Below are positions 27,615 through 37,616 of a stretch of DNA of 64,000 nt, one piece after another. This stretch comes from Halomonas elongata DSM 2581 (GTDB taxonomy: Bacteria; Pseudomonadota; Gammaproteobacteria; Pseudomonadales; Halomonadaceae), in assembly GCF_000196875.2 (NCBI RefSeq), contig NC_014532.2, positions 3,348,001-3,412,000 on the forward strand, in the 5' to 3' direction. The position numbers and the translations under genes were made by a program. Below the pieces are notes generated by a model. It saw only the letters and a program-made list of their open reading frames with translations, was not told the origin of the DNA and did no database searches. Each line of letters starts with the position of its first letter. Within the stretch, counting starts at the first letter, position 1.

Positions 27615-27802
27615 AGGGCAGCTCCCTTTCCGGTTCACACCATGCCTGGAGGCATCCTCCAAGCCTCAATTACAGTGTCGTTCCTGTTAGGGTCATCCGT
27701 GTGACACTCTTTCGAGTATGGACCAACGCTGCCCAAACGAAATCACCTGCGAAAGCCGTGGTTGACGCAGCGCTCAGGATGTGTAGAATACGCCACACGT
27801 TG

Positions 27803-27879
<77 letters not shown>

Positions 27880-27885
27880 AAATAT

Positions 27886-27923
27886 CGAGAAAGCCGGTTC
27901 CTCAGGGAGCCGGCTTTTTCTTT
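27886..27923 (+). terminator. Rho-independent terminator of the initiator tRNA
   Basis: Stem AAAGCCGG-TTCCTCAGGGAG-CCGGCTTT followed by TTCTTT. Two further copies of the same hairpin follow at 112- and 111-bp intervals (starting 27998 and 28109). Confidence 0.85.
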
Positions 27924-27928
27924 GGGTG

Positions 27929-28148
27929 TCCCATCACCTCCGGAAGGTCATCGGTTCGCTCTTGTTTCAAGGTCAGCGGTCCCCGCTACCCAATACCGAG
28001 AAAGCCGGTTCCTCAGGGTGCCGGCTTGTTCTTTGAGTGTCCGATCACCTTCGGAAGGTCATCGGTTCGCTCTTGTTTCAAGTTCAGCGGTCCCCGCTAC
28101 CCAATACCGAGAAAGCCGGTTCCCCAGGGGGCCGGCTTTTTCTTTGGG
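27929..28148 (+). repeat. Tandem array of tRNA-fMet 3'-half plus terminator (two degenerate units)
   Basis: Two units of about 111-112 bp repeat the tail of the tRNA locus. Each contains GGAAGGTCATCGGTTC (anticodon-stem/T-arm boundary of the tRNA), then GCTCTTGTTTCAAG in place of the normal T-loop, GGTCCCCGCTACC (acceptor 3' strand), an AATACCGAG spacer and the AAAGCCGG...CCGGC hairpin. The two units are nearly identical to each other and more diverged from the real tRNA. No 5' half is present, so they are not tRNA genes. The remaining 28149-28312 shows no feature. Confidence 0.85.
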
Positions 28149-28312
28149 GACTCCGCATCCTCTCGCCAGGTGGCGGCTCGGCCACGCATACCCGGCAACC
28201 TGTGGCCCGAAGCCCGCTCGAGCACCGTCGATCTGGACGCGTCCCCTTGAATCCCTCGCGCTTCACCCGCATCTTCCATGGCAAACTCACTCGCATTCAA
28301 GGCTTGAACACC

Positions 28313-29251
28313 ATGCCGATCGTCGATCCTCGCACCGGCGAGCCGCTCACTCCCAGCGGCGACGCGGAACAGAACACCGCCCCATCCCAGGGCCAGCCAT
28401 CCGACGCCGATATCATCATCGATGTCGACCGCAGCAATATCCAGCAGTTGCTCGAGGCCTCCATGCAGGTTCCCGTGCTGCTGTGCTGCTGGGCGCCTTC
28501 CTCGGAGCCCAGCAAGCATCAGGTACCCGTGCTGGAGAAGCTGACCCGGGAGCACGGCGGCGCCTTCATCCTCGGCAAGCTCAATATCGACGACAACCCG
28601 GATATCGCGGGGCAGTTGGGCGTCCAGTCGGTACCGGACGTCAAGCTCGTCAGCCAGGGCGGTCTGGTGGACCAGCTCCAGGGCGCACAGCCGGAACAGC
28701 AAGTCCGCGAGTGGCTCGGCAAGTACTTCCAGGCACCCGAAGGCGCGCAGCAGAGTCCGGAGGAGCAAGCTTCCGCCGCTCTCGAGGCCGGCGACAGCGC
28801 CACTGCCCGCCGTATCTACGAAGAGCTGGTCCAGCAGTGGCCCGACCATACTGCCTATCAGGTGGAATTGGCCCGCGCCCTGGTGGCCGACGGCGAGCCG
28901 CAACAGGCACGCCAGTTGCTCGAGGCCCTGCCGCCGGAAGAACGCGATGCCCCTTCGGCACGCGGAGTGCGTGCCAGCATCGAGTTTGGTGAGCAGGCGC
29001 TTTCCGCCGAGGAGATCGCCGCCCTGGGAGACCGCGACGATAGCGAAGCCCGCTATCAGCGCGCCCTGCGCCAGGTCGCCGATGGCCAGTACGAAACCGG
29101 CCTGGAAGGCCTGCTGGCGCTGATGCGTTCGGATCGTGCCTATGGCGATGATGCCGCCCGCAAGACGCTATTGCGCGTCTTCGATGCCCTGGGGGCCGAT
29201 CATCCCCTGACCGTTGCCTACCGACGCAAGCTGTTCGCCCTGCTCTACTGA
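28313..29251 (+). CDS. CnoX/YbbN-like thioredoxin-TPR co-chaperone
   Basis: 312 residues from MPIVDPRTGEPL. A thioredoxin-fold domain (residues about 35-145: VLLCCWAPSSEPSKHQVPVLEKL, LNIDDNPDIAGQLGVQSVPDVKLV) is joined to a TPR-like C-terminal half (SAALEAGDSATARRIYEELVQQWPD). In E. coli CnoX this holdase passes clients to GroEL and DnaK. The active-site slot is WAPSSEPS, with no cysteine in either CXXC position, although two cysteines directly precede the Trp. A redox role is therefore unlikely; a chaperone-type role is inferred. The upstream open frame through the tRNA array is not coding. Confidence 0.87.
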   Translation: MPIVDPRTGEPLTPSGDAEQNTAPSQGQPSDADIIIDVDRSNIQQLLEASMQVPVLLCCWAPSSEPSKHQVPVLEKLTREHGGAFILGKLNIDDNPDIAGQLGVQSVPDVKLVSQGGLVDQLQGAQPEQQVREWLGKYFQAPEGAQQSPEEQASAALEAGDSATARRIYEELVQQWPDHTAYQVELARALVADGEPQQARQLLEALPPEERDAPSARGVRASIEFGEQALSAEEIAALGDRDDSEARYQRALRQVADGQYETGLEGLLALMRSDRAYGDDAARKTLLRVFDALGADHPLTVAYRRKLFALLY

Positions 29252-29275
29252 TTCCTGGCGAGCGCATCGTCCCTT

Positions 29276-29308
29276 CCGCGCGGCCGCCTCAGGCAGGTGG
29301 CCGCGCGG
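29276..29308. terminator. Bidirectional hairpin between convergent genes
   Basis: A 13-bp stem CCGCGCGGCCGCC/GGTGGCCGCGCGG with one mismatch and a seven-base loop between the CnoX-like gene and the convergent META lipoprotein gene. There is no T-run, so it is a probable rather than certain terminator. Confidence 0.5.
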
Positions 29309-29313
29309 TCGCA

Positions 29314-29757
29314 TCAATTGGCGCGCTGGAAGCCCCCCAATACACGCTGATCGGGACCGAAGAACACCAGCCTGTCGTGGTCGATCAGGTAACGGTAAGC
29401 CGTGTCGAGCATGTCCGTGACACGCCTGGCATCGGCCATGTTCGGACACGCCATCATGGTAGAGGCCAGATCGCCGAATTCGATGCGATTCTTGTCTCCC
29501 AGCTCGACGGTGCCGCCGAACTGATTGCAGCCGTCATGACCGCTGACCCGCCCATCGGGAGTGATCCGAAAATGCGGCGTGGGCGACAGGTCGAGCCGCT
29601 CGCTGGTTCCCACCAGCAGCAGATTCCAACGCGGCCCCACCACCGGTCCAGAAACCTCGCCGTCCGGAGCGATGTCCGTCCCCGGCTCGCTGGCACAACC
29701 GGCCAGTCCCACGGCAATGGCAGTCATCATCAGGATACGGCGTAACGTGATGGTCAT
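29314..29757 (-). CDS. META-domain lipoprotein (HslJ-like)
   Basis: 147 residues with a lipoprotein signal peptide and lipobox LAGC (Cys21). The META domain reads WNLLLVGTS, FRITPDGRVSGHDGCNQFGGTVEL, TMMACPNM and FFGPDQRVLGGFQR. The GCN and MACP cysteines are the conserved META pair. HslJ in E. coli is a heat-inducible outer-membrane protein linked to novobiocin resistance. Envelope location is supported; function is otherwise unknown. Confidence 0.87.
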   Translation of the reverse strand: MTITLRRILMMTAIAVGLAGCASEPGTDIAPDGEVSGPVVGPRWNLLLVGTSERLDLSPTPHFRITPDGRVSGHDGCNQFGGTVELGDKNRIEFGDLASTMMACPNMADARRVTDMLDTAYRYLIDHDRLVFFGPDQRVLGGFQRAN

Positions 29758-29880
29758 CGTGCTATCTTCCTTGCGATTGAGGAATGCGGGTCGGAAAGCC
29801 CCCGCATGGACGCCTCAGCTTGCCCCAGCACGCAGTTCAGAACAATGCTGGTACCAGCGAACTCGATGAAGGAAGACACC

Positions 29881-30285
29881 ATGCTCGACGTCCTGCGCAA
29901 CGACGCCCTCGGCAAACTGATCCTGCGCCTCGCCGTGGGTGGGCTGATACTGCTCCACGGTATCGCCAAGCTGCTCGACCCCAGCACTCTGGGGTGGATC
30001 GAGAACCTGCTGGCCAACCATGGGCTGCCGTCCTGGCTGGCCTATGGCGTACTGATCGGCGAGGTGCTGGCCCCGGTAATGGCCATCCTCGGTTGGCGGA
30101 CCCGACTGGCGGGGCTGCTGATGGCCGGCAACATGCTGGTTGCCGTGATCCTGGTGCACACGGGCGAACTCTTCCGCCTAGGAGACAGCGGCGGTTGGGC
30201 GCTGGAATTGCAAGGCATGTTCCTGTTCAGCGCCCTGGCCCTGGTGTTCCTCGGCAGCGGCCGCATGGCCATGCGGCCCGACTGA
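29881..30285 (+). CDS. DoxX-family inner membrane protein
   Basis: 134 residues with four hydrophobic helices and the DoxX pattern LRLAVGGLILLHGIAKLLDP, GVLIGEVLAPVMAILGWRTRLAGLLMAGNMLVAV, and FLFSALALVFLGSGR. GAAGGA precedes the ATG at 29881. Family members are often linked to redox or thiosulfate metabolism, but the role of this one cannot be told from its position. Transcribed away from the META lipoprotein gene. Confidence 0.85.
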   Translation: MLDVLRNDALGKLILRLAVGGLILLHGIAKLLDPSTLGWIENLLANHGLPSWLAYGVLIGEVLAPVMAILGWRTRLAGLLMAGNMLVAVILVHTGELFRLGDSGGWALELQGMFLFSALALVFLGSGRMAMRPD

Positions 30286-30371
30286 GGCCGAGCCGCCGGC
30301 GGCATTGCCGCGCCCATGACGCGTGACAACGCAGCGAGCCAAGGCAAGAGCTGACGTTGTCGCGCGATACC

Positions 30372-30812
30372 TCACCAGGTGCCGGTATTCTCCATGGACG
30401 CCCAAGGCTCCCGCGGCTCCTGGGCCTCGCCGGCCTGCAGCAGCTCGACAGAGATCCCGTCGGGGCTGCGCACGAAAGCCATGTGACCGTCGCGCGGCGG
30501 CCGATTGATGGTCACGCCATTGTCCTGCAGGTGCTGGCACAGCGCGTAGATATCATCGACGCGATAGGCCAGGTGGCCGAAATTGCGCCCACCGGTATAG
30601 GTTTCGGGATCCCAGTTGTAGGTCAGCTCGAGTTCCGGGGCCTGGAGTTCCGTCGAACGCGCCTCGTCGGCAGGTGCCGCGAGGAACACCAGGGTGAAAC
30701 GCCCCTTCTCGCTTTCCTTGCGGCGCACTTCCTTGAGGCCCAGCAGGTCGCAGTAGAAATGCAGGGAGGCCTCGAGATCGGCGACCCGAACCATGGTGTG
30801 CAGATATTGCAT
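30372..30812 (-). CDS. gloA: Lactoylglutathione lyase (glyoxalase I)
   Basis: 146 residues. Converts the hemithioacetal of methylglyoxal and glutathione to S-lactoylglutathione. Motifs: [70 protein letters not shown]. Expected metal ligands are visible (Glu in LELTYNW, His in GHLAYRV, Glu in VELLQ). A strong AGGAG precedes the ATG. Monocistronic, divergent from tag. Confidence 0.93.
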   Translation of the reverse strand: MQYLHTMVRVADLEASLHFYCDLLGLKEVRRKESEKGRFTLVFLAAPADEARSTELQAPELELTYNWDPETYTGGRNFGHLAYRVDDIYALCQHLQDNGVTINRPPRDGHMAFVRSPDGISVELLQAGEAQEPREPWASMENTGTW

Positions 30813-30893
30813 GAGAATCTCCTTGTTCACAGTGGGAGCGAATAGGGGCATTCTGTCATCGATCCGCCACTCTCGCGACGAGATCGACAGCCC

Positions 30894-31433
30894 ATGAGCG
30901 ACTATTGTGACCTGGCACCGGCCCATCCGTTTCACGGCCCCTATCATGACCACGAGTACGGCTTCCCGGTGAAAAGCGACGACGCCCTCTTCGAGCGCCT
31001 GGTACTGGAAATCAACCAGGCCGGCCTGTCGTGGCTTACCGTCCTGAAGAAGCGCAACGCCTTCCGCACGGCCTTCGAGGACTTCGTCATCGACCGGGTG
31101 GCCGCCTATGACGACACCGACCGTGCCCGCCTGCTGAGCGACGCCGGTATCATCCGCAACCGCCTCAAGGTCGACGCCGCGATCCACAACGCCGGCGTCA
31201 TCCAGGCACTGCGCCAGGAGTATGGCAGCTTCCACGCCTGGCTGGACTGGCATCACCCGCTGGCGCACGCCGACTGGGTGAAGCTGTTCAAGCGTACCTT
31301 CCGCTTCACCGGCCCCGAGATCGTCGGTGAATTCCTGATGAGTACGGGATACCTGCCCGGCGCCCATCGCGACGACTGCCCGGTTCAACGCCGCGTCATC
31401 GCCGCCGCGCCACCCTGGACCCGCGAGACCTGA
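30894..31433 (+). CDS. tag: DNA-3-methyladenine glycosylase I
   Basis: Excises 3-methyladenine from alkylated DNA. 179 residues of the HhH-GPD-like Tag family. The zinc-snap ligands are preserved: Cys5 and His18 (YHDHEYG) at the N-terminus and His158/Cys162 (HRDDC) near the C-terminus. [22 protein letters not shown] contains the base-binding Glu. [13 protein letters not shown] and [21 protein letters not shown] are also conserved. Seven bases upstream of the DUF457 gene, so possibly co-transcribed. A second alkylation-repair locus, ada, lies at 47625. Confidence 0.93.
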   Translation: MSDYCDLAPAHPFHGPYHDHEYGFPVKSDDALFERLVLEINQAGLSWLTVLKKRNAFRTAFEDFVIDRVAAYDDTDRARLLSDAGIIRNRLKVDAAIHNAGVIQALRQEYGSFHAWLDWHHPLAHADWVKLFKRTFRFTGPEIVGEFLMSTGYLPGAHRDDCPVQRRVIAAAPPWTRET

Positions 31434-31440
31434 GACCGCC

Positions 31441-32568
31441 ATGGATTCCGTGACGCAAGCCGCACTGGGTGCCGCCATCGGTGGCGCCGTGCTGGGTCGG
31501 CGCCTGGGGCGCCGGGCCGTGCTGTTCGGAGCCGTACTGGGCACCCTGCCGGACCTGGACGTGGTCATCGACTACGGCGATGCCGTGGCCAACGTCACGC
31601 AGCACCGTGGCTTCAGCCATTCGCTGTTCGTCCTGGCCGGCCTGGCCACGGCGCTGGCCCTGCTCGCCCGACAGCTGACACCACTGCGTGAAATCGGCCT
31701 CGGTCGCTGGCTGGCCTTCTTCGGGCTGTGCTTGCTGACTCACCCATTGCTCGACGCCCTGACCACCTACGGCACCCAGCTCTGGTGGCCCCTGGATGCG
31801 CCACCCGTGGCCGCACCGCTGGTGTTCATCATCGACCCGCTCTACAGCCTGCCATTGCTGATTGGCATCAGCGTGGCACTGATCACCGGCAACGGCGTCC
31901 GTGCCCCGGCCTGGGGGCTGGCCCTGTCCTGCGCTTACCTGGTCGCCTCGCTGGGCGCCAAGACCCTGGTCGAGCAGCGTCTGGCACCGGTACTGGCCGA
32001 ACGCGGCCTCGGCGAAGCACCACGCCTGGTGCAGCCGACACCGTTCAACATCCTGCTGTGGCGCGCCACCATCATCGAGGGAGGCGACTACCACGAGTCG
32101 CTGATCGGCGTCTTCGACGGCGACCATTCGCCGAGCCTGGAAACCTTCTCGCGAGGCGCCGAGCTCGAACCGGCAGCACTGGCCAGCGCAGCCGGTCAGC
32201 GGCTGGACTGGTTCGCCGGCCCCTATCTGCGCTACGAGGTCATGGAACGCAATGGGCAGGACATCCTGGTGGCCACCGATCTGCGACTCGGTTTTCCTGG
32301 ATTCCACCCCTTCCGTTATGCCCTGGCCAGCCGTCAGGAAGCTGAGTGGCATCCCCTGGCGACGACACGGCAATTACCCGAGGCTGGCGGTGACGATCGT
32401 TCAGCCATGCGCCACCTCGTGGGTCGCATCCTGGCGCCGGAGCCCATGCTGTGCACCAGCCGCTTCGTATCCCGGGAATGGATCGTCGAGGTACCCGCCG
32501 AATGCCAACAGCCTGGCCCCAACGACAAGCGGGCGGTCGAAAGACCGCCCGCCGAGCGCGCTGGATAA
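31441..32568 (+). CDS. YbcI/DUF457-type membrane-bound metal-dependent hydrolase
   Basis: 375 residues. The N-terminus [23 protein letters not shown] and the metal-site-like segments [20 protein letters not shown] and [14 protein letters not shown] place it in the DUF457/YdjM family of integral membrane hydrolases. Four to five helices are followed by a soluble C-terminal domain of about 170 residues ([22 protein letters not shown]). The substrate is unknown. It probably shares a transcript with tag. Confidence 0.87.
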   Translation: MDSVTQAALGAAIGGAVLGRRLGRRAVLFGAVLGTLPDLDVVIDYGDAVANVTQHRGFSHSLFVLAGLATALALLARQLTPLREIGLGRWLAFFGLCLLTHPLLDALTTYGTQLWWPLDAPPVAAPLVFIIDPLYSLPLLIGISVALITGNGVRAPAWGLALSCAYLVASLGAKTLVEQRLAPVLAERGLGEAPRLVQPTPFNILLWRATIIEGGDYHESLIGVFDGDHSPSLETFSRGAELEPAALASAAGQRLDWFAGPYLRYEVMERNGQDILVATDLRLGFPGFHPFRYALASRQEAEWHPLATTRQLPEAGGDDRSAMRHLVGRILAPEPMLCTSRFVSREWIVEVPAECQQPGPNDKRAVERPPAERAG

Positions 32569-32579
32569 GGAGAAGCGCC

Positions 32580-33182
32580 TCAGAGGCGTTCCGCCAATCC
32601 CTCGATCGCCTGACGCGCCTCGCCCATGGCCGCTTCATGCAGCTCCTCGCCCATGGCCAGCCCCTCGGCAAACACGGTATCGACCTCGGTGATACCGATC
32701 AGGCCGAGCATGTGCTTGAGATGCGGCGTCTGGCTGTCGAGCTCGGTGCCGGCATACTGGCCGCCCCGCGCCGCGAGAATCATTGCCCGCTTACCCTCGA
32801 CCAAACCCTGGGGCCCATTCTCGGTATAGCGGAAGGTGACGCCGGCCCGCAGGATGCGGTCGAACCAGGCCTTCATCTGTGACGGAATGCCCAGATTGTA
32901 GAGCGGCACCGCCAGCACCAGGACATCATGCGCCTGGAGCTCATCGATCAAGGCGTCGGAACGCGCCGCCAGTTCACGCTGCTCGGGCGTGCGCTCGCCT
33001 GCCGGCACCTGCCAGCTGGAAAGCTCCGGCAGCCCCAGGTGGGGCAGCTCATCGGCGATCAAGTTGCGCGTGGTGATGGCAACATCGTCACGCCCGGCAA
33101 GCTGAGCCTTGAAGTGCTCGGCCAGTGCCAGGGAATTGCCATCGAGGATGGAAGACGTCAGAACGAGAACGCGAGTGGTCAT
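32580..33182 (-). CDS. azoR: FMN-dependent NADH-azoreductase
   Basis: 200 residues from MTTRVLVLTSSILDG, with AAGGAGA upstream. Flavodoxin-like quinone/azo reductase. FMN-binding motifs: SSILDGNSLALAEHF, VPLYNLGIPSQMKAWFDRILRAGVTFRYTENGP and AARGGQYAGTELDSQ. Two-electron reduction of quinones is the likely physiological role. A TATACT -10-like hexamer about 45 bases upstream of the ATG (minus strand) and a palindrome GCGGT-AAAA-ACCGC at 33252-33265 may control it. No regulator gene is adjacent. Confidence 0.92.
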   Translation of the reverse strand: MTTRVLVLTSSILDGNSLALAEHFKAQLAGRDDVAITTRNLIADELPHLGLPELSSWQVPAGERTPEQRELAARSDALIDELQAHDVLVLAVPLYNLGIPSQMKAWFDRILRAGVTFRYTENGPQGLVEGKRAMILAARGGQYAGTELDSQTPHLKHMLGLIGITEVDTVFAEGLAMGEELHEAAMGEARQAIEGLAERL

Positions 33183-33326
33183 GGTGATCTCCTTCATACA
33201 GCAGACATGGAAGAATGATCACCAGTATATGTTCGTTTTTGTCGATGATAAGCGGTAAAAACCGCACCTAACTTTCGAAACAATCGAACCAATCTGTCTT
33301 ATGCGGTATCCAGAAAGCACTGGCAA

Positions 33327-33350
33327 CCCCGATGGCCATGGCCACCGGGG
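33327..33350. terminator. Hairpin in the azoR/MliC-like intergenic region
   Basis: Palindrome CCCCGATGGCC-AT-GGCCACCGGGG with one G.T pair, lying downstream of the MliC-like gene (minus strand) and upstream of azoR. It probably ends the MliC-like transcript. No T-run. Confidence 0.4.
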
Positions 33351-33415
33351 ATAAGCCGAAGCGAGGATCATCGGGCATGCATGCCGAAAAGTCGCCGAGC
33401 GCAGACACTTTCCCT

Positions 33416-34159
33416 CTAAGGGGCGATGCCTTGCCCACACCCCCGATACACCCGATCATTCAACGTCAGGGTCACTCGGGCCGGCCAGGGCTGCCCGCTC
33501 ATGTCGTCGAAGCAGGCTCGCGCCTCGATGCGCAGCTCGAAAGGCCGCGCCGCCTGACCGCTGGCCAGGGTCACACTTCCCGTCTCGTTGTCGAGCGAAG
33601 TCACGCGATACGGCAGGGTGACTTCACGCTCGCCATAGTCCAGCGTCATCTTGATCCGTGGCGTGTCATTGGCCAGCTCGATGTTCCACCCCGGCTCGTT
33701 GCCATTGGCCCGGAACATCACGCCGGGGTGCGTCTCCCGGGTCAGCACGCGATGCCGGGTGTCCTGCTGGCACTCCAGGCGTCCCCTGTCACTCTCGACC
33801 ACCGCCTCGTCACCCTTTGACCAGAAGCTCAGGTCCCCTTGCTCGTAACGGGTGCCGCTGGCCACCACGGACGGCGTCAGGCGATAGGCGCCATGCGCCG
33901 ACCACAGCCGAAGGTCATCCTCATTGTGAGCGGTCACCAGTTCCTGATCCGGCGTGCATCGCCAGCCGACGAAGTGCTCGGCGTCACCGGGAAACAGCGC
34001 CGAGGGTAGCAGGGGCGCCTTGGCCGTATCACCGGAAGCCTTGGCATCCGACGACGGCGCAACACCGGGCTCGTGAGCGGAAGTGGCACAACCGGCCAGG
34101 CCAAGGACCAGCAGAGAAGCACCGAGACGCCGCAAGGCGACGAAGGGAATGCGTGGCAT
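33416..34159 (-). CDS. MliC-like lipoprotein with C-terminal COG3650-type domain
   Basis: 247 residues. Lipoprotein signal with lipobox LAGC (Cys24). Residues about 60-130 resemble the MliC membrane-bound lysozyme inhibitor domain (FVGWRCTPDQELVTAHNEDD, SGTRYEQGDLSFWSKGDEAVVES, LECQQ). The remainder (FRANGNEPGWNIEL, LDYGEREVTLPYRV, RACFDDMSGQPWPARVTLTLN, YRGCGQ) matches a COG3650-like lipoprotein domain. Outer-membrane location and lysozyme protection are inferred. Start at 34159 with AAGGA upstream; an in-frame ATG 30 bases earlier is possible. Confidence 0.8.
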   Translation of the reverse strand: MPRIPFVALRRLGASLLVLGLAGCATSAHEPGVAPSSDAKASGDTAKAPLLPSALFPGDAEHFVGWRCTPDQELVTAHNEDDLRLWSAHGAYRLTPSVVASGTRYEQGDLSFWSKGDEAVVESDRGRLECQQDTRHRVLTRETHPGVMFRANGNEPGWNIELANDTPRIKMTLDYGEREVTLPYRVTSLDNETGSVTLASGQAARPFELRIEARACFDDMSGQPWPARVTLTLNDRVYRGCGQGIAP

Positions 34160-34278
34160 GGCAAATATCCTTGTAGGGTTGATGTCCATCGAATCTACAG
34201 GATAACAGCCGCCGAGCAGCTTGACTCCGCCCGGCGGCTGTTCGTCACGCATCCCTGTCGGTTCCGGGCCGTCAGCCC

Positions 34279-36585
34279 TCAGGCATAACGCTTTCGCAGC
34301 CGTTGTGCGGCCTCGACCATGTTGGCCAGCGCCGGCTCGACCTCGACCCAGCCGCGGGTCTTGAGACCACAGTCCGGATTGACCCAGAGGCGCTCGACGG
34401 GGATCCGCTCGGCCGCCTTTTCCATCAGTTTCACCATCCAGTCGACCTCGGGAATGTTCGGCGAGTGGATATCGTAGACGCCCGGCCCGATCTCGTTGGG
34501 ATAGTCGAAATCGCGGAAGGCATCGAGCAGCTCCATATCGGAACGCGAGGTCTCGATGGTGATAACATCGGCGTCCAGTGCGGCGATGGACGCGATGATG
34601 TCGTTGAACTCCGAATAGCACATGTGGGTGTGGATCTGGGTGGCATCATCGGCCACGGCGGCACTCAGCCGGAAGCAGTCCACCGCCCAGTCGAGGTAGC
34701 CCTGCCACTCGGCCTGGCGCAGCGGCAGCCCTTCGCGCAGCGCCGGCTCGTCGATCTGGATGGCACGAATGCCCGCCGCTTCCAGGTCGGCCACCTCGTC
34801 ACGCAGGGCCAGGGCAATCTGCCGGCAAGTGGTCTCGCGGGGCTGGTCGTCGCGCACGAAGGACCACTGCAGGATGGTCACCGGGCCGGTCAACATGCCC
34901 TTCATCGGCTTGTCGGTCAGCGACTGGGCATAGCGGCTCCAGCGCACGGTCATCGGCTCGGGGCGCGCCACGTCGCCGAACAGCACCGGAGGTTTGACGC
35001 AACGGGAGCCGTAGCTCTGCACCCAACCGAAGCGAGTGAAGGCGAAGCCGTCGAGCTGTTCGCCGAAGTACTCGACCATGTCGTTACGCTCGGCCTCGCC
35101 ATGGACCAGCATATCGATGCCCAGGGCTTCCTGGCGTGACACTGCCTCGGCGATCTCGGCCTGCATGCGCGCTTCATAGTCGGCGGCGGACAGCTCACCC
35201 TGCTTGTAGGCCCGACGCGTCTGGCGAATCTCGCTGGTCTGCGGGAAGGAGCCGATGGTCGTCGTCGGGAACAGCGGCAGCGCCAGATGCTGGCGCTGGA
35301 CACGCGCCCGCTCCACATAGGGATGGTCACGCTCGCTGTCGGCGCGGCTCACCGCCGACAGGCGATCGGCCACTGCCGGGCGATGGATGCGCGGCGACTC
35401 ACGACGCGCGGCCAGCGCGGCGGCAGCATCGGCCAGGAAGGCTTCGTCGCTGGCCGTGAGGCGATCGCCCAGGGCGCGGCCGAGCACCACCGTTTCATCG
35501 AGTTTCTGGCGAGCGAAGGCCAGCCAGCTCTTGAGCTCGGCGTCGAGTTCGGTCTCGGCGCTCAGATCCACCGGCACATGCAGCAACGAGCAGCTCGGCG
35601 CCACCCAGAGGCGCTCGCCCAGACGCGCCTTGAGCGGTGCCAGACGCTCGCGCAGCGCCGCCAGATCGGCCCGCCAGATGTTGCGGCCATCGATGACACC
35701 CAGCGACAGCACCTTGTGGGGCAGCAGTCGATCAACCACGGTTTCGACCTGGTCCGGCGCCCGGACTGCATCCAGGTGCAGGCCCTCCACCGGCAGTCCG
35801 ACGACCAGCGAGAGGTTGTCTCCCAGGCCACCGAAGTAAGTTGCCAGCAACAGCTTCACCGGCGCCGACTGCAGGCGGTGATAGGCGCGCTCGAAGGCCT
35901 GTCGCCACTCCGCGGGCAGATCCTGCACCAGGGCGGGCTCGTCGAGCTGCACCCACTCGACGCCCTGCTCGGCCAGCCTGGAGAGTACCTGGCCATAGAC
36001 TTCCAGCACGCCATCGAGCAGCGCGAGACGGTCGACGGCCTCGGCATCGTCACCACGTCCCTTGCCCAGCCACAACCAGGTCAGCGGACCGGTCAGCGCC
36101 ACCTTGACCGCATGGCCCTCGGCCTTCGCCTCCTCGACCTCGTCGAACAGTCGCGAACTGGCCAGCCGGAAGCGCTGGCCGGCATGCAGCTCGGGGACCA
36201 GATAGTGATAGTTGGTATCGAAATACTTGGTCATCTCGCAGGCGGCGGCGGGCTCGCCACTGGGCGCCCGGCCCCGGGCCATGCGGAAGGTGGTGTCCAG
36301 ATCCACTTCGCCACGGGCCAGTTCATCCTCGGCGCCGAAGCGCGCCGGTACCGCACCCAGCAGTACCGAGACATTGAGTACCTGGTCGTAGAAGGCGAAG
36401 TCGCCCACGGTCACCAGATCGAGACCGGCGTCACGCTGCGCCGCCCAATGACGCTTGCGCAGCTCGCGACCCTCGGCCTCGAGGGCCTGGCGATCGAGAT
36501 CGCCTTTCCAGTAGGCTTCGGTGGCCTTCTTCAATTCGCGGTCCGCGCCGATGCGCGGATATCCGAGTACGTGAGTCTGCGTCAT
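34279..36585 (-). CDS. metE: Cobalamin-independent methionine synthase MetE
   Basis: 768 residues. Transfers the methyl group of 5-methyltetrahydropteroyl-triglutamate to homocysteine. The N-terminal domain starts [18 protein letters not shown]. The C-terminal catalytic domain has [24 protein letters not shown], and the zinc ligands: [10 protein letters not shown] (His and Cys), Glu of the DEPALREG region and Cys in [11 protein letters not shown]. Divergent from metR across a 104-bp spacer, the classical MetR-controlled arrangement. Confidence 0.97.
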   Translation of the reverse strand: MTQTHVLGYPRIGADRELKKATEAYWKGDLDRQALEAEGRELRKRHWAAQRDAGLDLVTVGDFAFYDQVLNVSVLLGAVPARFGAEDELARGEVDLDTTFRMARGRAPSGEPAAACEMTKYFDTNYHYLVPELHAGQRFRLASSRLFDEVEEAKAEGHAVKVALTGPLTWLWLGKGRGDDAEAVDRLALLDGVLEVYGQVLSRLAEQGVEWVQLDEPALVQDLPAEWRQAFERAYHRLQSAPVKLLLATYFGGLGDNLSLVVGLPVEGLHLDAVRAPDQVETVVDRLLPHKVLSLGVIDGRNIWRADLAALRERLAPLKARLGERLWVAPSCSLLHVPVDLSAETELDAELKSWLAFARQKLDETVVLGRALGDRLTASDEAFLADAAAALAARRESPRIHRPAVADRLSAVSRADSERDHPYVERARVQRQHLALPLFPTTTIGSFPQTSEIRQTRRAYKQGELSAADYEARMQAEIAEAVSRQEALGIDMLVHGEAERNDMVEYFGEQLDGFAFTRFGWVQSYGSRCVKPPVLFGDVARPEPMTVRWSRYAQSLTDKPMKGMLTGPVTILQWSFVRDDQPRETTCRQIALALRDEVADLEAAGIRAIQIDEPALREGLPLRQAEWQGYLDWAVDCFRLSAAVADDATQIHTHMCYSEFNDIIASIAALDADVITIETSRSDMELLDAFRDFDYPNEIGPGVYDIHSPNIPEVDWMVKLMEKAAERIPVERLWVNPDCGLKTRGWVEVEPALANMVEAAQRLRKRYA

Positions 36586-36689
36586 GGTGAAATCCCGAGC
36601 GGTTTATTGGATTCCGGCCAGTCTCGCTAGCCACCACGACTGAATCAAACTAAACTTACTAATCTTGAACATGAAAAAAGCTCAGGATC

Positions 36690-37604
36690 ATGCTCGAACT
36701 CCGCCACCTCCGCACTCTGGTCGCCCTGCGTGACGCCGGCTCCCTGGTGGAAGCCGCCGAACGCGTGCACCTGACCCAGTCCGCCCTCTCCCATCAGATC
36801 AAGGACCTGGAGGAACGGCTGGGCAGCCCGCTCTTCCTGCGCAAGACCCGCCCGGTGACCTTCACGCGTGCCGGCCTGCGCCTGCTGGCCCTGGCCGAAC
36901 AGGTGCTGCCCCAGGTACGCATGGCCGAACGCGACCTGGCACGCCTGGCCGGCAACGAACAGGGCCGGTTGCACATGGCCATCGAATGCCACAGCTGCTT
37001 CCAGTGGCTGATGCCGACCGTGGATCATTTCCGCGACCACTGGCCCGAGGTGGAGGTCGACATTCCCGGCGGCCATCATTTCGAGCCGCTTGCGGCCCTG
37101 GCCCGCGAGCAACTCGATCTGGTGATCACCGCCGATCCTCAGCCCTTGCCCGGCGTCCATTACGAGCCCTTGTTCCGCTACGAGGGATTGCTCGCGGTCT
37201 CCCGCCAGCACCCCCTGGCCGGACGCTCTCATGTCACGCCCGAGGCGCTCGCCGACGAGACACTCATCACCTATCCCGTCGAACATGCCCGCCTGGATGT
37301 CTTCACCCAGTTCCTCGACCCTGCCGGTATCCGGCCCAGGGAGATCCGTACCGCCGAGCTGACCATCATGATGATGCAACTGGTCGCCAGCGGCCGGGGC
37401 GTCTGCGCGCTGCCCAACTGGGCCTTGACCGAGTACCTAGAGCGCGACTACGTCAAGGCGGTGTCGCTTGGCGAACGCGGCGTATGGAGCACTCTGTTCG
37501 CAGCCATCCGCGATGACACCCGGGAGGCGCCGTGGATGGAGGACTTCCTGCGCACTGCCCGGGAAACTTCTTTCGCGGTTCTGGAAGGCATCAAGCCGGC
37601 GTGA
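36690..37604 (+). CDS. metR: LysR-type regulator MetR
   Basis: 304 residues. HTH: GSLVEAAERVHLTQSALSHQIKDLEERLG. The effector domain fits MetR, which senses homocysteine and activates metE. Its position divergent to metE strongly supports the assignment. The shared 104-bp spacer contains TGAATCAAACT and TGAACATGAAA half-sites but I could not identify a clean TGAA-N5-TTCA MetR box. Confidence 0.93.
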   Translation: MLELRHLRTLVALRDAGSLVEAAERVHLTQSALSHQIKDLEERLGSPLFLRKTRPVTFTRAGLRLLALAEQVLPQVRMAERDLARLAGNEQGRLHMAIECHSCFQWLMPTVDHFRDHWPEVEVDIPGGHHFEPLAALAREQLDLVITADPQPLPGVHYEPLFRYEGLLAVSRQHPLAGRSHVTPEALADETLITYPVEHARLDVFTQFLDPAGIRPREIRTAELTIMMMQLVASGRGVCALPNWALTEYLERDYVKAVSLGERGVWSTLFAAIRDDTREAPWMEDFLRTARETSFAVLEGIKPA

Positions 37605-37616
37605 GGCCCGCCCTCG

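Noticed and set aside
27929..28148. Two further tRNA genes, or a CRISPR array
   Set aside because: The units lack a tRNA 5' half and have a disrupted T-loop, so they cannot fold as tRNA. Two units of about 111 bp without short regular spacers are not a CRISPR.
28037..28312. Longer start for the CnoX-like protein
   Set aside because: The upstream extension would translate the tRNA-derived array and terminator hairpin. The ATG at 28313 gives the family's normal N-terminus.
36586..36689. MetR binding site between metE and metR
   Set aside because: Only TGAA-like half-sites were found. No clear TGAA-N5-TTCA palindrome could be placed, although regulation by MetR remains likely from gene order.
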